Positions 38,983-49,436 are shown, numbered from the stretch's first letter. The stretch is DNA of 64,000 nt from Candidatus Nitrosopumilus sp. (GCA_028351415.1 JAOMJV010000002.1:34410-98409), one strand, 5' to 3'. Numbers and translations are program-made. The notes: generated from the sequence alone by a model not told the origin.

Positions 38983-39278
38983 CAACATCCTTCGTCTAAA
39001 CAAAGATTCGGCATTTCTTTTGATGTTTTTTTAACTTTTGTGATTAATTCTGATAATTGATTACTTGAAATCATGTACATTGCTTTTTTTCCTTCATCTC
39101 TTGATTTGACAATGCCGCATTTTTTTAATGTCTTTAGATGATGTGATACTAACGGTTGATCTTTTTTTAATTCATTTACAAAATCATTGACACATAATTC
39201 ATTATTTTTTTGTAATAATTCTAAAATTTCAAATCTGGTTTCATCACAAATACATTTTAAAAGACTAATTCCATTCAT
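38979..39278 (-). CDS. arsR: ArsR-family transcriptional regulator
   Basis: ICDETRFEILELLQKNNELCVNDFVNELKKDQPLVSHHLKTLKKCGIV; C-terminal CLDEGCC. Confidence 0.85.
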   Translation of the reverse strand: MNGISLLKCICDETRFEILELLQKNNELCVNDFVNELKKDQPLVSHHLKTLKKCGIVKSRDEGKKAMYMISSNQLSELITKVKKTSKEMPNLCLDEGCC

Positions 39279-39306
39279 ATCAATTTAAATTTATATAAAC
39301 TGATAT
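39277..39306. promoter_or_regulatory. arsR-arsC divergent promoter with ATATCA-N18-TGATAT dyad
   Basis: atatcaatttaaatttatataaactgatat. Confidence 0.4.
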
Positions 39307-39318
39307 TTATGTTATATT

Positions 39319-39732
39319 GTGAATTTACCTAAAAATATTCTATTTGTGTGCGTAGAAAATGCTGGAAGGAGTCAGATGGCTGAAGCATTTTTTAAAAAAT
39401 ATGCTAAAAATCAATTTAATGTTATTAGTGCTGGAACCTCCCCATCCCCCAATCTTAACCCTGTTGTTGTTTCTGCAATGAATGAAATTGGAATTGATTT
39501 GAAAAATCAACAACCGCAATCATTGTCAATATCCATGATTAAAAATTCTAATAAAACTGTCAATATGGGGTGCATGGATAAAGAATCATGCCCATCATTA
39601 TTTGTAAAAGGTGTGGATGATTGGAATATGGATGATCCAAAAGGAAAATCTCTTGACGATGTAAGAAAAATTCGTGATCAGATTAAACATAATGTTTTGA
39701 TTTTACTTGATTCTCTTGAATGTGATGATTGA
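39319..39732 (+). CDS. arsC: Arsenate reductase (LMW-PTP fold, thioredoxin-type)
   Basis: FVCVENAGRSQMAEAF P-loop; NMGCMDKESCPSLFVKGVDDWNMDDP redox Cys region; GTG start. Confidence 0.85.
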   Translation: MNLPKNILFVCVENAGRSQMAEAFFKKYAKNQFNVISAGTSPSPNLNPVVVSAMNEIGIDLKNQQPQSLSISMIKNSNKTVNMGCMDKESCPSLFVKGVDDWNMDDPKGKSLDDVRKIRDQIKHNVLILLDSLECDD

Positions 39733-40436
39733 TGACTTATTCCAATTTACAAATTTTTACCGTAGAGTTGATTGGAACTTTTATTCTTGTAGTTTTTGCA
39801 ACCGGTTCTATTGTTTATGACGTTGAGTTCTTTGATGGTGATTTGGGAATTCCTTTTGCAGCGGTTGCACCATTTATTGCATTATTGATTGGAGTTTATT
39901 CTTTTGGAAAAATCTCTTTGGCTCATTTTAATCCTGCAGTGACCCTTGGATATTATGTTACAGGACATATCACAAAAATTCAAGTTTTATATTATTTAAT
40001 TGCAGAAATTATTGGAGCTTTATTGGGTTCTCTTTTTGTTTTAAGTTTTCTTGGTGAGAAAGCAAATCTTGGAGCTAATGCACCTAATTATGATTTTTCA
40101 ATCTTTATAATATTCCCCGTAGAAGTTTTAGCTTCTACAATGCTAATGGGTGTAATTTTCTATGTTGTATACACAAAAGGTTTACGTGGATTTAGTGGTA
40201 TTGCAATTGGAGGGATTGTTGCATTAGATATTTTATTTTTAGCTTTCATTTCTGGTGCATCTATGAATCCTGCTAGGGCACTTGCGCCAGCACTATTATC
40301 TGGAACTTTTGGTGATTTATGGCTATATTTGACTGCGCCCTTTATTGGCACTTTGATTGCTGCATTTCTATTTCGTGGAAAATTTCAAGCACAAAGGGCA
40401 CAAATTAGGAATAATAATGACCGTATTGTAGATTGA
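39729..40436 (+). CDS. MIP-family aquaporin/aquaglyceroporin
   Basis: Two NPA boxes: AHFNPAVTLGYYVTG and ASMNPARALAPALL; overlaps arsC by ATGA. Confidence 0.9.
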   Translation: MMTYSNLQIFTVELIGTFILVVFATGSIVYDVEFFDGDLGIPFAAVAPFIALLIGVYSFGKISLAHFNPAVTLGYYVTGHITKIQVLYYLIAEIIGALLGSLFVLSFLGEKANLGANAPNYDFSIFIIFPVEVLASTMLMGVIFYVVYTKGLRGFSGIAIGGIVALDILFLAFISGASMNPARALAPALLSGTFGDLWLYLTAPFIGTLIAAFLFRGKFQAQRAQIRNNNDRIVD

Positions 40437-40438
40437 TT

Positions 40439-41716
40439 ATGTCTGCATCTAGAAAATTATTCAATGATTCAAAAAAAGTAATTCCTTCAGGCGTAAATAG
40501 CCCTGTTAGGTATTTTGAACCTTATCCGTTTTTTACAAAAAAAGCAAATGGTGCATATATTTGGGATGAAGATAATAGACGTTACATTGATTTCTGTAAT
40601 GCCTATGGTGCTTTACTTTTAGGACATCGTAGAAAAGAAATTATGAATTCTGTATCTAAACAACTTTCAAAAGGAACTTTGTATTGTACTCCAACTGCAT
40701 CTGAGATTGAATTATCTAAATTAATTATTGGAAATTTTCCTTCTATGGATAAAGTACGATTAATGAATACCGGTGGTGAAGCTACAATGACTGCAATTAG
40801 ATTAGCTCGTGGTTTTACAAAAAAGAAAAAAATTATTAAATTTGAGGGGTGTTATCATGGTGCACATGATTCTGTTTTAGTTAAAGCAGGTTCTGGTTCT
40901 GCACATAATGGTATTTCTGTTTCTGATGGGGGATTAGATGAGGTCTCAAAGAATACCTTGGTTGTAGAGTATAACAATATTGAAGATCTGCAAAAAACAA
41001 TTTCTAAAAATAAAGATATTGCGGGTGTTATAGTTGAACCAATTTTAGCTAACATGGGATTAATTTTACCTGAAAAAAACTTTCTTTCAGATATGAGAAA
41101 AATTACTAAAGAAAATAATATTCCATTAATTTTTGATGAGGTTGTTACTGGTTTTAGAGTATCACCTGGTGGAGCACAAGAATATTTTGGTATTAAACCT
41201 GATATTACAACTTTAGCTAAGGCCTTGAGTAACGGATTTACAATATCTGCAGTTGGTGGTAAAAAAGAAATTATGAATTTACTTTCTCCTGGGGGAAATG
41301 TTTACCAAGCAAGTACATTTGCTGGAAATCCTGTATCTGTTAGTGCTGCAATTAGTTCTATAAAGACAATAAATAAAATTAAAAATAGGCTCTACTCAAA
41401 ACTTGAACGATTCAATTTACTATTTTGTAAAGAATTGGATGATATGGCTACTGATATGAAAATTCCTCATCAAATCAATTTTACGGCATCAATGTTTCAA
41501 ATTTTCTTTACAAATACGCCTGTAACTGACTACAAAACATCAAAAAAAGCAAATGGGAAAAAATTCCAAAAATTATTTAAAACTTTATTGAAACAAGGTG
41601 TCTTTATTCCGCCTTCCCAATTTGAAGTTGTTTTTTTATCTGATGCTCACACTCAAAATGATTTAAACAAAACATTAGATGCATATCATGCTGCATTAAA
41701 GTCGGTGAAAAATTGA
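40439..41716 (+). CDS. hemL: Glutamate-1-semialdehyde 2,1-aminomutase
   Basis: PSGVNSPVRYFEPYPFF, KFEGCYHGAHDSVLVKAGSG, LSNGFTISAVGGKKEIM. Confidence 0.95.
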   Translation: MSASRKLFNDSKKVIPSGVNSPVRYFEPYPFFTKKANGAYIWDEDNRRYIDFCNAYGALLLGHRRKEIMNSVSKQLSKGTLYCTPTASEIELSKLIIGNFPSMDKVRLMNTGGEATMTAIRLARGFTKKKKIIKFEGCYHGAHDSVLVKAGSGSAHNGISVSDGGLDEVSKNTLVVEYNNIEDLQKTISKNKDIAGVIVEPILANMGLILPEKNFLSDMRKITKENNIPLIFDEVVTGFRVSPGGAQEYFGIKPDITTLAKALSNGFTISAVGGKKEIMNLLSPGGNVYQASTFAGNPVSVSAAISSIKTINKIKNRLYSKLERFNLLFCKELDDMATDMKIPHQINFTASMFQIFFTNTPVTDYKTSKKANGKKFQKLFKTLLKQGVFIPPSQFEVVFLSDAHTQNDLNKTLDAYHAALKSVKN

Positions 41717-42648
41717 AATATGTAGTTGGTGCGAGGGGCAGTAAATTATCTATGGCTCAAACTAATTGGATTATTTCAGAATTAAAAAAAGTAAACCCTG
41801 ATTGTGAATATGAAATTAAACCAATTACTACTAAGGGTGATACTGATACGAGACCCTTATTTGCTATTGATCAAAAAGGAATTTTTGAAAAAGAAATTGA
41901 TAAAGCCGTTGCAGAAAAAGAAATTGATTTTGCAGTACATAGTCTAAAAGATGTTCCTTCCCAATTGGATGATGATCTTATAATTGCATCCGTTCCAAAA
42001 CGTGAAATAGTAAATGACGTGTTTATTTCATCTGATGGTTCGTCCTTAGATGAGATTAAACCTAACTCTGTAATTGGAACTAGTTCTTTAAGACGTGCTG
42101 TTCAGGTTAGGCGAAAAAGATCTGATGTCACTGTTAAATCTATTCGAGGTAATATTGAAACTAGAATTAAAAAAATATCTGGAGATAATTATGATGCTAT
42201 AGTGCTTGCACATGCAGGAATTTCTAGATTGGGAGTTGATGTGACCTTTACTTCTTTATCTACTGAAGATTTCTCTCCTTCACCTGGTCAAGGTGCTATT
42301 GCAATTGTTGCACGGATTGATGACTCTCAAACAATTAGAATGTTAAAAAAAATTGAAGACCCTGATACTAGATTGGAAATTGAGGCTGAACGTGCTTTAT
42401 CTGATTTTATTGATTCTGGTTGTAGATTTCCTTTGGGTGCATATGCTACGTCCGATGGCTCTAAAATGACATTAACTGTATATGCATTTTCTGTTGATGG
42501 TGAACAATCTCTACAAGTAACTCGCTCTGGAGATAAAAATAATCCAAAATTATTGGGTAAATTAGTTGGTGAGGAATTGCGTAGTAAAGGAATTAATGAT
42601 CTTGCATTAAATTGGAGGGAGAAAGTAGATGAATGGAATACGACATGA
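41713..42648 (+). CDS. hemC: Hydroxymethylbilane synthase (porphobilinogen deaminase)
   Basis: VGARGSKLSMAQTNWI, AVHSLKDVPSQL, GTSSLRRAVQVRR, SGCRFPLGAYA. Confidence 0.95.
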   Translation: MKYVVGARGSKLSMAQTNWIISELKKVNPDCEYEIKPITTKGDTDTRPLFAIDQKGIFEKEIDKAVAEKEIDFAVHSLKDVPSQLDDDLIIASVPKREIVNDVFISSDGSSLDEIKPNSVIGTSSLRRAVQVRRKRSDVTVKSIRGNIETRIKKISGDNYDAIVLAHAGISRLGVDVTFTSLSTEDFSPSPGQGAIAIVARIDDSQTIRMLKKIEDPDTRLEIEAERALSDFIDSGCRFPLGAYATSDGSKMTLTVYAFSVDGEQSLQVTRSGDKNNPKLLGKLVGEELRSKGINDLALNWREKVDEWNTT

Positions 42649-43385
42649 CTGGTAAAGTATATCTTGTTGGAGCAGGGCCTGGAGATGCCAAATTAATTAC
42701 TCTAAGAGCTGTTGAATTGATCGAAAAAGCTGATGTTGTTTTGTATGATAGGCTAGTCAGCAAAAAAATTATTTCTATGATTCCTAAAACTGCAAAAAAA
42801 GTCTATGTTGGGCGTGCGGTAGGTGATGACACCACTCATCAAAAAGGCACTAATGATTTAATGGTAGAATACGCAAAATCTAAAAAAAATGTTGTTAGGC
42901 TAAAAGGTGGAGATCCAATTATTTTTGGACGTGGTGGTGAAGAAGCTGAATTTCTCAAAGATCATAAAATAAAATATGAAATTGTTCCTGGAATTACTTC
43001 TGGGATTGGTTCTGCAACCTATGCTGGAATTCCTTTAACTCATAGAAAATATGCCTCATCCGTTGTTTTTGTTACGGGTCATGAAGATCCTGAAAAGAAA
43101 GAAGAAATTGTTAAATGGAAAAATCTTGCAAAATCCGTGGATACTATTGTTATAATGATGGGCTTGTCTAGAATTGATATTATTTGTAAACAACTAATTT
43201 TGGGAGGTATGGATAAAAAAATGCCAGTAGCTGTAATTCAAAATGGAACAACTCCACAACAAAAAATGATAAAAGGAAATGTTACAAATATTGCAAAAAA
43301 AATTAAAGAAAACAAAATTACTCCTCCTACAAATATAATTGTTGGTAGGGTGGTTGATCTATCTGATGTTATTGGGTGGAAATAA
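42633..43385 (+). CDS. cobA: Uroporphyrinogen-III C-methyltransferase (SUMT)
   Basis: VYLVGAGPGDAKLITLRAVELI, VRLKGGDPIIFGRGGEE. Confidence 0.95.
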   Translation: MEYDMTGKVYLVGAGPGDAKLITLRAVELIEKADVVLYDRLVSKKIISMIPKTAKKVYVGRAVGDDTTHQKGTNDLMVEYAKSKKNVVRLKGGDPIIFGRGGEEAEFLKDHKIKYEIVPGITSGIGSATYAGIPLTHRKYASSVVFVTGHEDPEKKEEIVKWKNLAKSVDTIVIMMGLSRIDIICKQLILGGMDKKMPVAVIQNGTTPQQKMIKGNVTNIAKKIKENKITPPTNIIVGRVVDLSDVIGWK

Positions 43386-44185
43386 TGCTTAGTGGAAAAA
43401 CTATTGCCATAACTCGTTCAGAAGATGACGCTTCAGAATTTATCTCACTTGCAAAAGAAAATAATGCCACTCCTGTTCCCTTACCTACAATAGAATTGGT
43501 AAGTAAAGGTGAAAAAATAGTTGATGAATTTTTAGAATCTGTTTCTAAATACAATCCTGATTATTCTGTTTTTATGAGTTCAAAAGCTGTAAAATTATTA
43601 TTTAATACTGCCAAGCAATTAGGAAAACTTGAAAAACTACAATTGGCAGTTGCCAATACTATTGTAATGTCTGTTGGACCTAAAACATCTCTTACACTTG
43701 AGGCTGAAGGAATTAAAGTAAATCATCAACCTACAACTTTTTCATCAGTCGGTGTGGGTGAAGAATTTACAAAACTTAATGCTGTTGGAAAAAAAGTTAT
43801 TGTTCCACGTAGCGGTGCGTCAACTCCTTTTCTAAAAGAATTACTTTCCAAAATTGGAATTGATGTGTTGGAAATTCATCTGTATGATGTTTGTGCTTTT
43901 AGAGACACTACTCAATGGAACGGATTTAGAGAACTATTTTCTCAAAATAAAGTTGATGGCATTGTATTTACCAGCGCATCAACTGTTAGGGGTTTTTTTG
44001 AAATAATGTCTAAAGACTATGCTATGAATCTATTACTTGATAATCTTACAAAATCATCGGTAGTTTCAATCGGTCCCTTCACTTCGGACGAATTAAAAAA
44101 ATTCAAAGTTAAGAATACTGTTGCCGAGGTTCATACTGTTGCAGGTGCTTTTGATGCTATGAAGACTACTCTGGACCCGATCTAA
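43376..44185 (+). CDS. hemD: Uroporphyrinogen-III synthase
   Basis: IAITRSEDDASEFISLAKENNATPVPLPTIEL; VFTSASTVRGFFEI. Confidence 0.9.
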   Translation: MEIMLSGKTIAITRSEDDASEFISLAKENNATPVPLPTIELVSKGEKIVDEFLESVSKYNPDYSVFMSSKAVKLLFNTAKQLGKLEKLQLAVANTIVMSVGPKTSLTLEAEGIKVNHQPTTFSSVGVGEEFTKLNAVGKKVIVPRSGASTPFLKELLSKIGIDVLEIHLYDVCAFRDTTQWNGFRELFSQNKVDGIVFTSASTVRGFFEIMSKDYAMNLLLDNLTKSSVVSIGPFTSDELKKFKVKNTVAEVHTVAGAFDAMKTTLDPI

Positions 44186-44261
44186 TCAAAATTTAGCTTA
44201 AGCTATTTAGCTCTCCCTATTTTTCCTCATGTATTTATAATATAACGGAGTTATCTTTGAC

Positions 44262-45662
44262 ATGACAACAGAAAACCTAGATATCGATTATACAAAATAT
44301 GATTTTAAAGACTCTACAGAAATGTATGTCCACCTCAGTAAGAAAGGAATTTCCAAAAACACCGTAATTGAAATTAGTAAAATGAAAAACGAGCCACAGT
44401 GGATGCTGGATTTCAGATTACGTTCTTATGAAATTTTTATGCAAAAACCAATGCCAACTTGGGGTGGTGATCTTAGTACTATTGATTTCCAAAATATCTA
44501 TTATTATGCCAAAGCATCTGATGGTGTAGCAAAAGATTGGGATGACGTTCCAGATAATGTCAAAAAAACTTTTGATAAACTTGGAATTCCAGAAGCTGAA
44601 AAGAAATTTTTAGCAGGTGTCGGTGCACAATACGAATCTGAAGTTGTCTATCACAGTTTAAGAGAAGATTTAGCAAAACAAGGTGTTTTGTTTTTAGACA
44701 CTGACCAAGCCTTAATTGATCATCCTGAATTATTCAAAAAATACTTTGGTAAAATTATTCCTCCAGAGGATAACAAATTTGCAGCACTAAACAGTGCTGT
44801 ATGGAGTGGTGGCTCATTTATCTATGTTCCAAAAGGTGTTCATATCGACATGCCTTTACAAGCATACTTTAGAATTAACGCAGAAAACATTGGTCAATTT
44901 GAAAGAACACTAATCATTGTTGACGAAGGTGCAGAAGTACATTACATCGAAGGTTGTACTGCTCCTGTATATTCTTCTGAATCACTTCACTCTGCTGTTG
45001 TTGAACTTGTTGCACACAAAGATGCAAAATTAAGATACACCACTATTCAAAATTGGAGCTCTGATGTTTACAACCTTGTAACAAAACGTGCTTATGCATA
45101 CGAAGGTGCAACCGTTGAATGGATTGATGGAAACATTGGAAGTAAATTAACAATGAAATACCCTGGTGTGTATCTTATGGGCGAAAGAGCTTATGGTGAA
45201 ACACTATCTATTGCATTTGCAGGTAAAGGTCAACACCAAGATACTGGAGCTAAAATGGTACATCTTGCACCAAACACAACTTCTAAAGTTACATCCAAAT
45301 CTGTAAGCAGATTAGATGGACGTTCAACTTATAGAGGAATGTTGAATGTTGCAAAAGGTGCAACTGGTGTAAAATCCACTGTTAGATGTGATGCATTGTT
45401 AATGGATGATACTTCAAAAACTGATACTTACCCGTATATGGTAATTGATCAAGAGGATGCAACAATCACTCACGAGGCTACTGTTGGAAAAATTGGAGAT
45501 GAACAAATTTTCTATCTTATGTCTAGAGGATTTAGTGAAGAAGATGCATTATCATTAATCGTTAACGGGTTTATGGAGCCATTTACAAAAGAATTGCCAA
45601 TGGAATATGCAGTTGAATTAAACAGACTCATTAAATTAGAAATGGATGACTCTGTGGGATAA
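44262..45662 (+). CDS. sufB: Fe-S cluster assembly protein SufB
   Basis: [56 protein letters not shown]. Confidence 0.97.
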   Translation: MTTENLDIDYTKYDFKDSTEMYVHLSKKGISKNTVIEISKMKNEPQWMLDFRLRSYEIFMQKPMPTWGGDLSTIDFQNIYYYAKASDGVAKDWDDVPDNVKKTFDKLGIPEAEKKFLAGVGAQYESEVVYHSLREDLAKQGVLFLDTDQALIDHPELFKKYFGKIIPPEDNKFAALNSAVWSGGSFIYVPKGVHIDMPLQAYFRINAENIGQFERTLIIVDEGAEVHYIEGCTAPVYSSESLHSAVVELVAHKDAKLRYTTIQNWSSDVYNLVTKRAYAYEGATVEWIDGNIGSKLTMKYPGVYLMGERAYGETLSIAFAGKGQHQDTGAKMVHLAPNTTSKVTSKSVSRLDGRSTYRGMLNVAKGATGVKSTVRCDALLMDDTSKTDTYPYMVIDQEDATITHEATVGKIGDEQIFYLMSRGFSEEDALSLIVNGFMEPFTKELPMEYAVELNRLIKLEMDDSVG

Positions 45663-45687
45663 ACTCCCAATCTTTATCTGATTAATC

Positions 45688-47088
45688 ATGTCTCAAGAAA
45701 TACTTTCAAAACTAAATACTTCTCATGTTGAAGAAATTTCTTCATCCATGAATGAGCCTGAGTGGTTAAAAAATTATAGAAAAAATTCTTTATCCATTTA
45801 TGATAGTCTTCCAATTGAGACATCTCCGTTATACAACAAGTATACTGATGCAAAAAAAATGGATCCAGAAAAAGTATCCCTTTCAAACACTACTACTGAA
45901 ACAGTACCTGCTTTTCTTAAGAAAAGATTAGGTGAATTAGAAAATGAAATTTGTATTATTCAAATTGGAACTAATATTCATAGAATTAATCTACCTGATG
46001 AATTAAAATCAAAAGGACTTGTAATTTCTTCAATCTCTGACGCTATTCAAAATAATTTTGAATTAGTAAAAAAGGCATTAGAGGCATCAGATTCTGGTGA
46101 TGATAAATTTACGGCTTTGAATAATGCTGCTTTTAATTCTGGAATATTTATCCACATACCACGTAATTTTATTTTAGATAAACCAATTTACTTTTTGACG
46201 TGTCTTTCTGAAGATGGACATTCAACAATTTCTAGAAATATTATTTTTGCAGATGAAAGCAGTAAATCTACACTTGTTCAAGAATTATATTCTGCAAATA
46301 TTCAAACGCAGCAAGCATATCTTGAATTAATGAACACCAATGTCGCTGCAAATGCTCAATTGGATGTTACTACTTTACAAATGATGGACCAACATGCTGT
46401 AACTTTTTCAACAAAACGTACTGACCTGGGACAAGATGCTAAGGTAAACTGGTATTCTGGATTATTTGGTTCAATGCTATCTCGATATAAAATTGAATAT
46501 TTTCTTAATGGTTCTGGTGCATCTTCAAATGACTCTGAAGTTATTTTTGGAAATAATGAACAATCATTTGACATTCAAACTAATGTAAATCACGAAAGTC
46601 CATCTACTGAAGGGCGTGTAGTTGAAAAATCTATTCTTCGAAATAAGTCTAAATCTCTTTTCAAAGGAATGATTAGAATTAAGGAGAATGCATCCAAATC
46701 AAATTCTTTCTTATCTGGCCGTTCAATTTTATTAGATCCTGATGCAAAATCTGACGCAATTCCTGGATTGGAGATATTTACCAATGATGTAAAAGCAACT
46801 CACTCTGCATCTGTTGCACAAATTGACGAGGAGCAACTCTTCTATCTAAAAACTAGATGTCTTAGTCATGCAGAAGCTGAAAGAACTATTGTCGAGGGTT
46901 TCTTAGAACCTCTTTCAAGAAAAATGTCTTTTCAAGTTAGAGCATGGATTGCATATCTTATTGAATCTAAATGGGACAATCGTGAACTTACTATTAACAC
47001 AGATGAGGAATTAGCAAAGTTTGTTGAAATTGAAGAAACTCGTTATGATGAAAATTCTGAAGTTGAGCAACACTACAAGTATCGGTGA
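45688..47088 (+). CDS. sufD: Fe-S cluster assembly protein SufD
   Basis: SufB paralog, HSASVAQIDEEQLFYLKTRCLSHAEAERTIVEGFLEPL. Confidence 0.95.
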   Translation: MSQEILSKLNTSHVEEISSSMNEPEWLKNYRKNSLSIYDSLPIETSPLYNKYTDAKKMDPEKVSLSNTTTETVPAFLKKRLGELENEICIIQIGTNIHRINLPDELKSKGLVISSISDAIQNNFELVKKALEASDSGDDKFTALNNAAFNSGIFIHIPRNFILDKPIYFLTCLSEDGHSTISRNIIFADESSKSTLVQELYSANIQTQQAYLELMNTNVAANAQLDVTTLQMMDQHAVTFSTKRTDLGQDAKVNWYSGLFGSMLSRYKIEYFLNGSGASSNDSEVIFGNNEQSFDIQTNVNHESPSTEGRVVEKSILRNKSKSLFKGMIRIKENASKSNSFLSGRSILLDPDAKSDAIPGLEIFTNDVKATHSASVAQIDEEQLFYLKTRCLSHAEAERTIVEGFLEPLSRKMSFQVRAWIAYLIESKWDNRELTINTDEELAKFVEIEETRYDENSEVEQHYKYR

Positions 47089-47402
47089 TTCTTATGTCTG
47101 AATGGATTAAAGCCTGCAACTTAGATCAAGTGAAAAAAGGCGAATTATTTGGTTTTGTTAAAAATGATATGAAACTTCTCATAGCAAATCTTGATGGCAC
47201 AATTCATGCTACTGATTTAATTTGTACTCATGCTGATGCAGATCTTTCTACTGGATTTCTGAGCAAAGAAGGTGTTAGATGTCCATTACATCTTTCAGTT
47301 TTTAATTTAGTTAATGGTAAGCCAAATAACCTTCCAGCTGAAACTGCTCTTAAAGTATATCCAGTTAAAATTGATAACAACGAAATTTTTGTGGAGGTTT
47401 AA
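47085..47402 (+). CDS. Rieske-type [2Fe-2S] ferredoxin
   Basis: CTHADADLSTGFLSKEGVRCPLHLSVFNLVNGKP. Confidence 0.92.
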   Translation: MILMSEWIKACNLDQVKKGELFGFVKNDMKLLIANLDGTIHATDLICTHADADLSTGFLSKEGVRCPLHLSVFNLVNGKPNNLPAETALKVYPVKIDNNEIFVEV

Positions 47403-47405
47403 AAA

Positions 47406-48650
47406 TTGCAAAGTACTGAAGACTCTTTTGAAAATCTTAGAAACGACTTTCCAATTCTAAAAAGAACTGTTAGGGATAACAAACGTCTTGTTTATCTGGA
47501 TAATGCATCTACAACTCAAAAGCCTAATCAGGTAATTGACGCTATTACTGATTACTATAGAAACCATAATGCAAATATTCATCGTGCAGTATATGCTCTT
47601 GCTGAAGAATCAACTGAAGCTTATGAGGGAGCTAGAGATAAAATTGCAAAATTTGTTAATATTAAAAATCGCCAAGAACTTATTTTTGTTAGAGGCACTA
47701 CTGAAGCAATTAATTTAGTTGCATATGCATGGGGACGACCTCATATCAACGAAGGTGATATTATTGTCACCACCGAATACGAACATCATAGTAATATCGT
47801 CCCATGGCAATTGCTTACCCAAGAAAAACGTGCAAAATTAGAATATATTGGAATGAATGACGATGGACAATTAAATTTAGATGATCTTGATAAATATCTT
47901 GCAACTGGTAAAGTAAAACTTGTAACTTTTAGTTTGATGTCTAACGTTCTTGGAACTATTACCGATGCTGCAAAAATTATTGCAAAATGTAAGGCTGCAG
48001 GTGTTCTTACTTTGATTGATGGTGCACAAGCCGTACCTCACATGAAAGTTGATCTTGATACTTTGGGCTGTGATTTCTTTGCATTCTCTGGACACAAAAT
48101 GTTGGCTCCTACTGGAATTGGTGTTTTATGGGTTAGAAAATCTGTATTGCAAACAATGAATCCATTTCATGGTGGCGGTGATATGATTAGAGAAGTTCAC
48201 AAGTATGAAACTACTTGGAATGATTTACCTTACAAATTTGAAGCAGGAACTCCAAGTATTGCAGAAGTTATAGGATTTGGAGCTGCAATTGACTATCTTA
48301 CAAAAATTGGAATGGATAATGTGAGACAACATGAAATGGAATTAACTCAATACGCTATAGATGAACTTTCAAAAATTCCTGGACTTGAAATCTATGGAAC
48401 TAAAGATATTACAAAACGTGGCGGTGTCATATCATTTAATTTCGCAGATGTACATCCTCATGATGTTGCTGACATTATTGATAAAGAAGGAATTTCATTA
48501 CGTTCTGGTCATCATTGTGCTCAAGTATTGATGGAGAGACTAAACGTTGCTGCAACTTCTAGAGCTAGTTTCTATATTTACAATACAAAGGCTGATGTTG
48601 ATGCCCTAATCAATTCATTAAATATAGTGGCCAAGGTGTTTAAGTTATGA
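47406..48650 (+). CDS. sufS: Cysteine desulfurase
   Basis: YLDNASTTQKP, TEYEHHSNIVPWQ, FSGHKMLAPTGIGVLW, SLRSGHHCAQ. Confidence 0.97.
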   Translation: MQSTEDSFENLRNDFPILKRTVRDNKRLVYLDNASTTQKPNQVIDAITDYYRNHNANIHRAVYALAEESTEAYEGARDKIAKFVNIKNRQELIFVRGTTEAINLVAYAWGRPHINEGDIIVTTEYEHHSNIVPWQLLTQEKRAKLEYIGMNDDGQLNLDDLDKYLATGKVKLVTFSLMSNVLGTITDAAKIIAKCKAAGVLTLIDGAQAVPHMKVDLDTLGCDFFAFSGHKMLAPTGIGVLWVRKSVLQTMNPFHGGGDMIREVHKYETTWNDLPYKFEAGTPSIAEVIGFGAAIDYLTKIGMDNVRQHEMELTQYAIDELSKIPGLEIYGTKDITKRGGVISFNFADVHPHDVADIIDKEGISLRSGHHCAQVLMERLNVAATSRASFYIYNTKADVDALINSLNIVAKVFKL

Positions 48651-49087
48651 GCGGCACTGACATCTACCATGAAATGATTGTTGATTATTCAAGAAACCCT
48701 ATCAACTATGGGGAAATTGAAAATCACGATGTTACGTTTCATGATTCCAACCCTCTATGCGGTGATAGTATTGACATTGATATGAAAATTGATGATAACA
48801 AAGTCACTGATATTAAATTTCATGGAAAAGGCTGTGCAATTTGCATGGCTTGCACTTCTGTTCTAACCGAGATTACTAAAGGAAAATCTCTTGATGATGT
48901 AAGAAAAATTGAGAAACATGATGTCTTAAGTGAATTGGGTCTTGAACATTTACAGGCTGTTAGAATAAAATGTGCTTTGTTATCTCTTAAGGTGCTAAAA
49001 TCTGCATTGTATACCTACCTTGGTTCTAATTTGAAAGATACAGCAGATGTAGATACGCTAAAAACAGAGGCCGAGAATCTGTATTAG
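48647..49087 (+). CDS. sufU: Fe-S scaffold protein SufU
   Basis: NPLCGDSIDIDMKI, GKGCAICMACTSVLTE. Confidence 0.95.
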   Translation: MSGTDIYHEMIVDYSRNPINYGEIENHDVTFHDSNPLCGDSIDIDMKIDDNKVTDIKFHGKGCAICMACTSVLTEITKGKSLDDVRKIEKHDVLSELGLEHLQAVRIKCALLSLKVLKSALYTYLGSNLKDTADVDTLKTEAENLY

Positions 49088-49088
49088 T

Positions 49089-49436
49089 ATGAGTGATTTT
49101 ACACCTTTAATTCCAATTCAATTACAAATAAGAAAAATTATTTTTGAAGAATTTAATGACATTGATACAAAATTTACCAATGATCAAATTTTTGAAATTC
49201 TCAAATCCAATGGTGATATTGATTCTTCTTGGATAATTGATGATACTGAATTTTTGTTCAATGATCTTTGTGATTCTGGTCTTATACGAAACATAGCTCA
49301 GAATTTTACTACTATTTTTCTAAAATTATTTGATACTGTTGAAAAACTTCACTGTAATTCTTGTAGTAACGATATCTATGTTGGAACTTCTGAAGAAAGA
49401 ACTTGTCCCAACCCTTCTTGTAAATCTTCTATTTAG
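49089..49436 (+). CDS. Hypothetical protein with C-terminal zinc ribbon
   Basis: LHCNSCSNDIYVGTSEERTCPNPSCKSSI. Confidence 0.65.
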   Translation: MSDFTPLIPIQLQIRKIIFEEFNDIDTKFTNDQIFEILKSNGDIDSSWIIDDTEFLFNDLCDSGLIRNIAQNFTTIFLKLFDTVEKLHCNSCSNDIYVGTSEERTCPNPSCKSSI

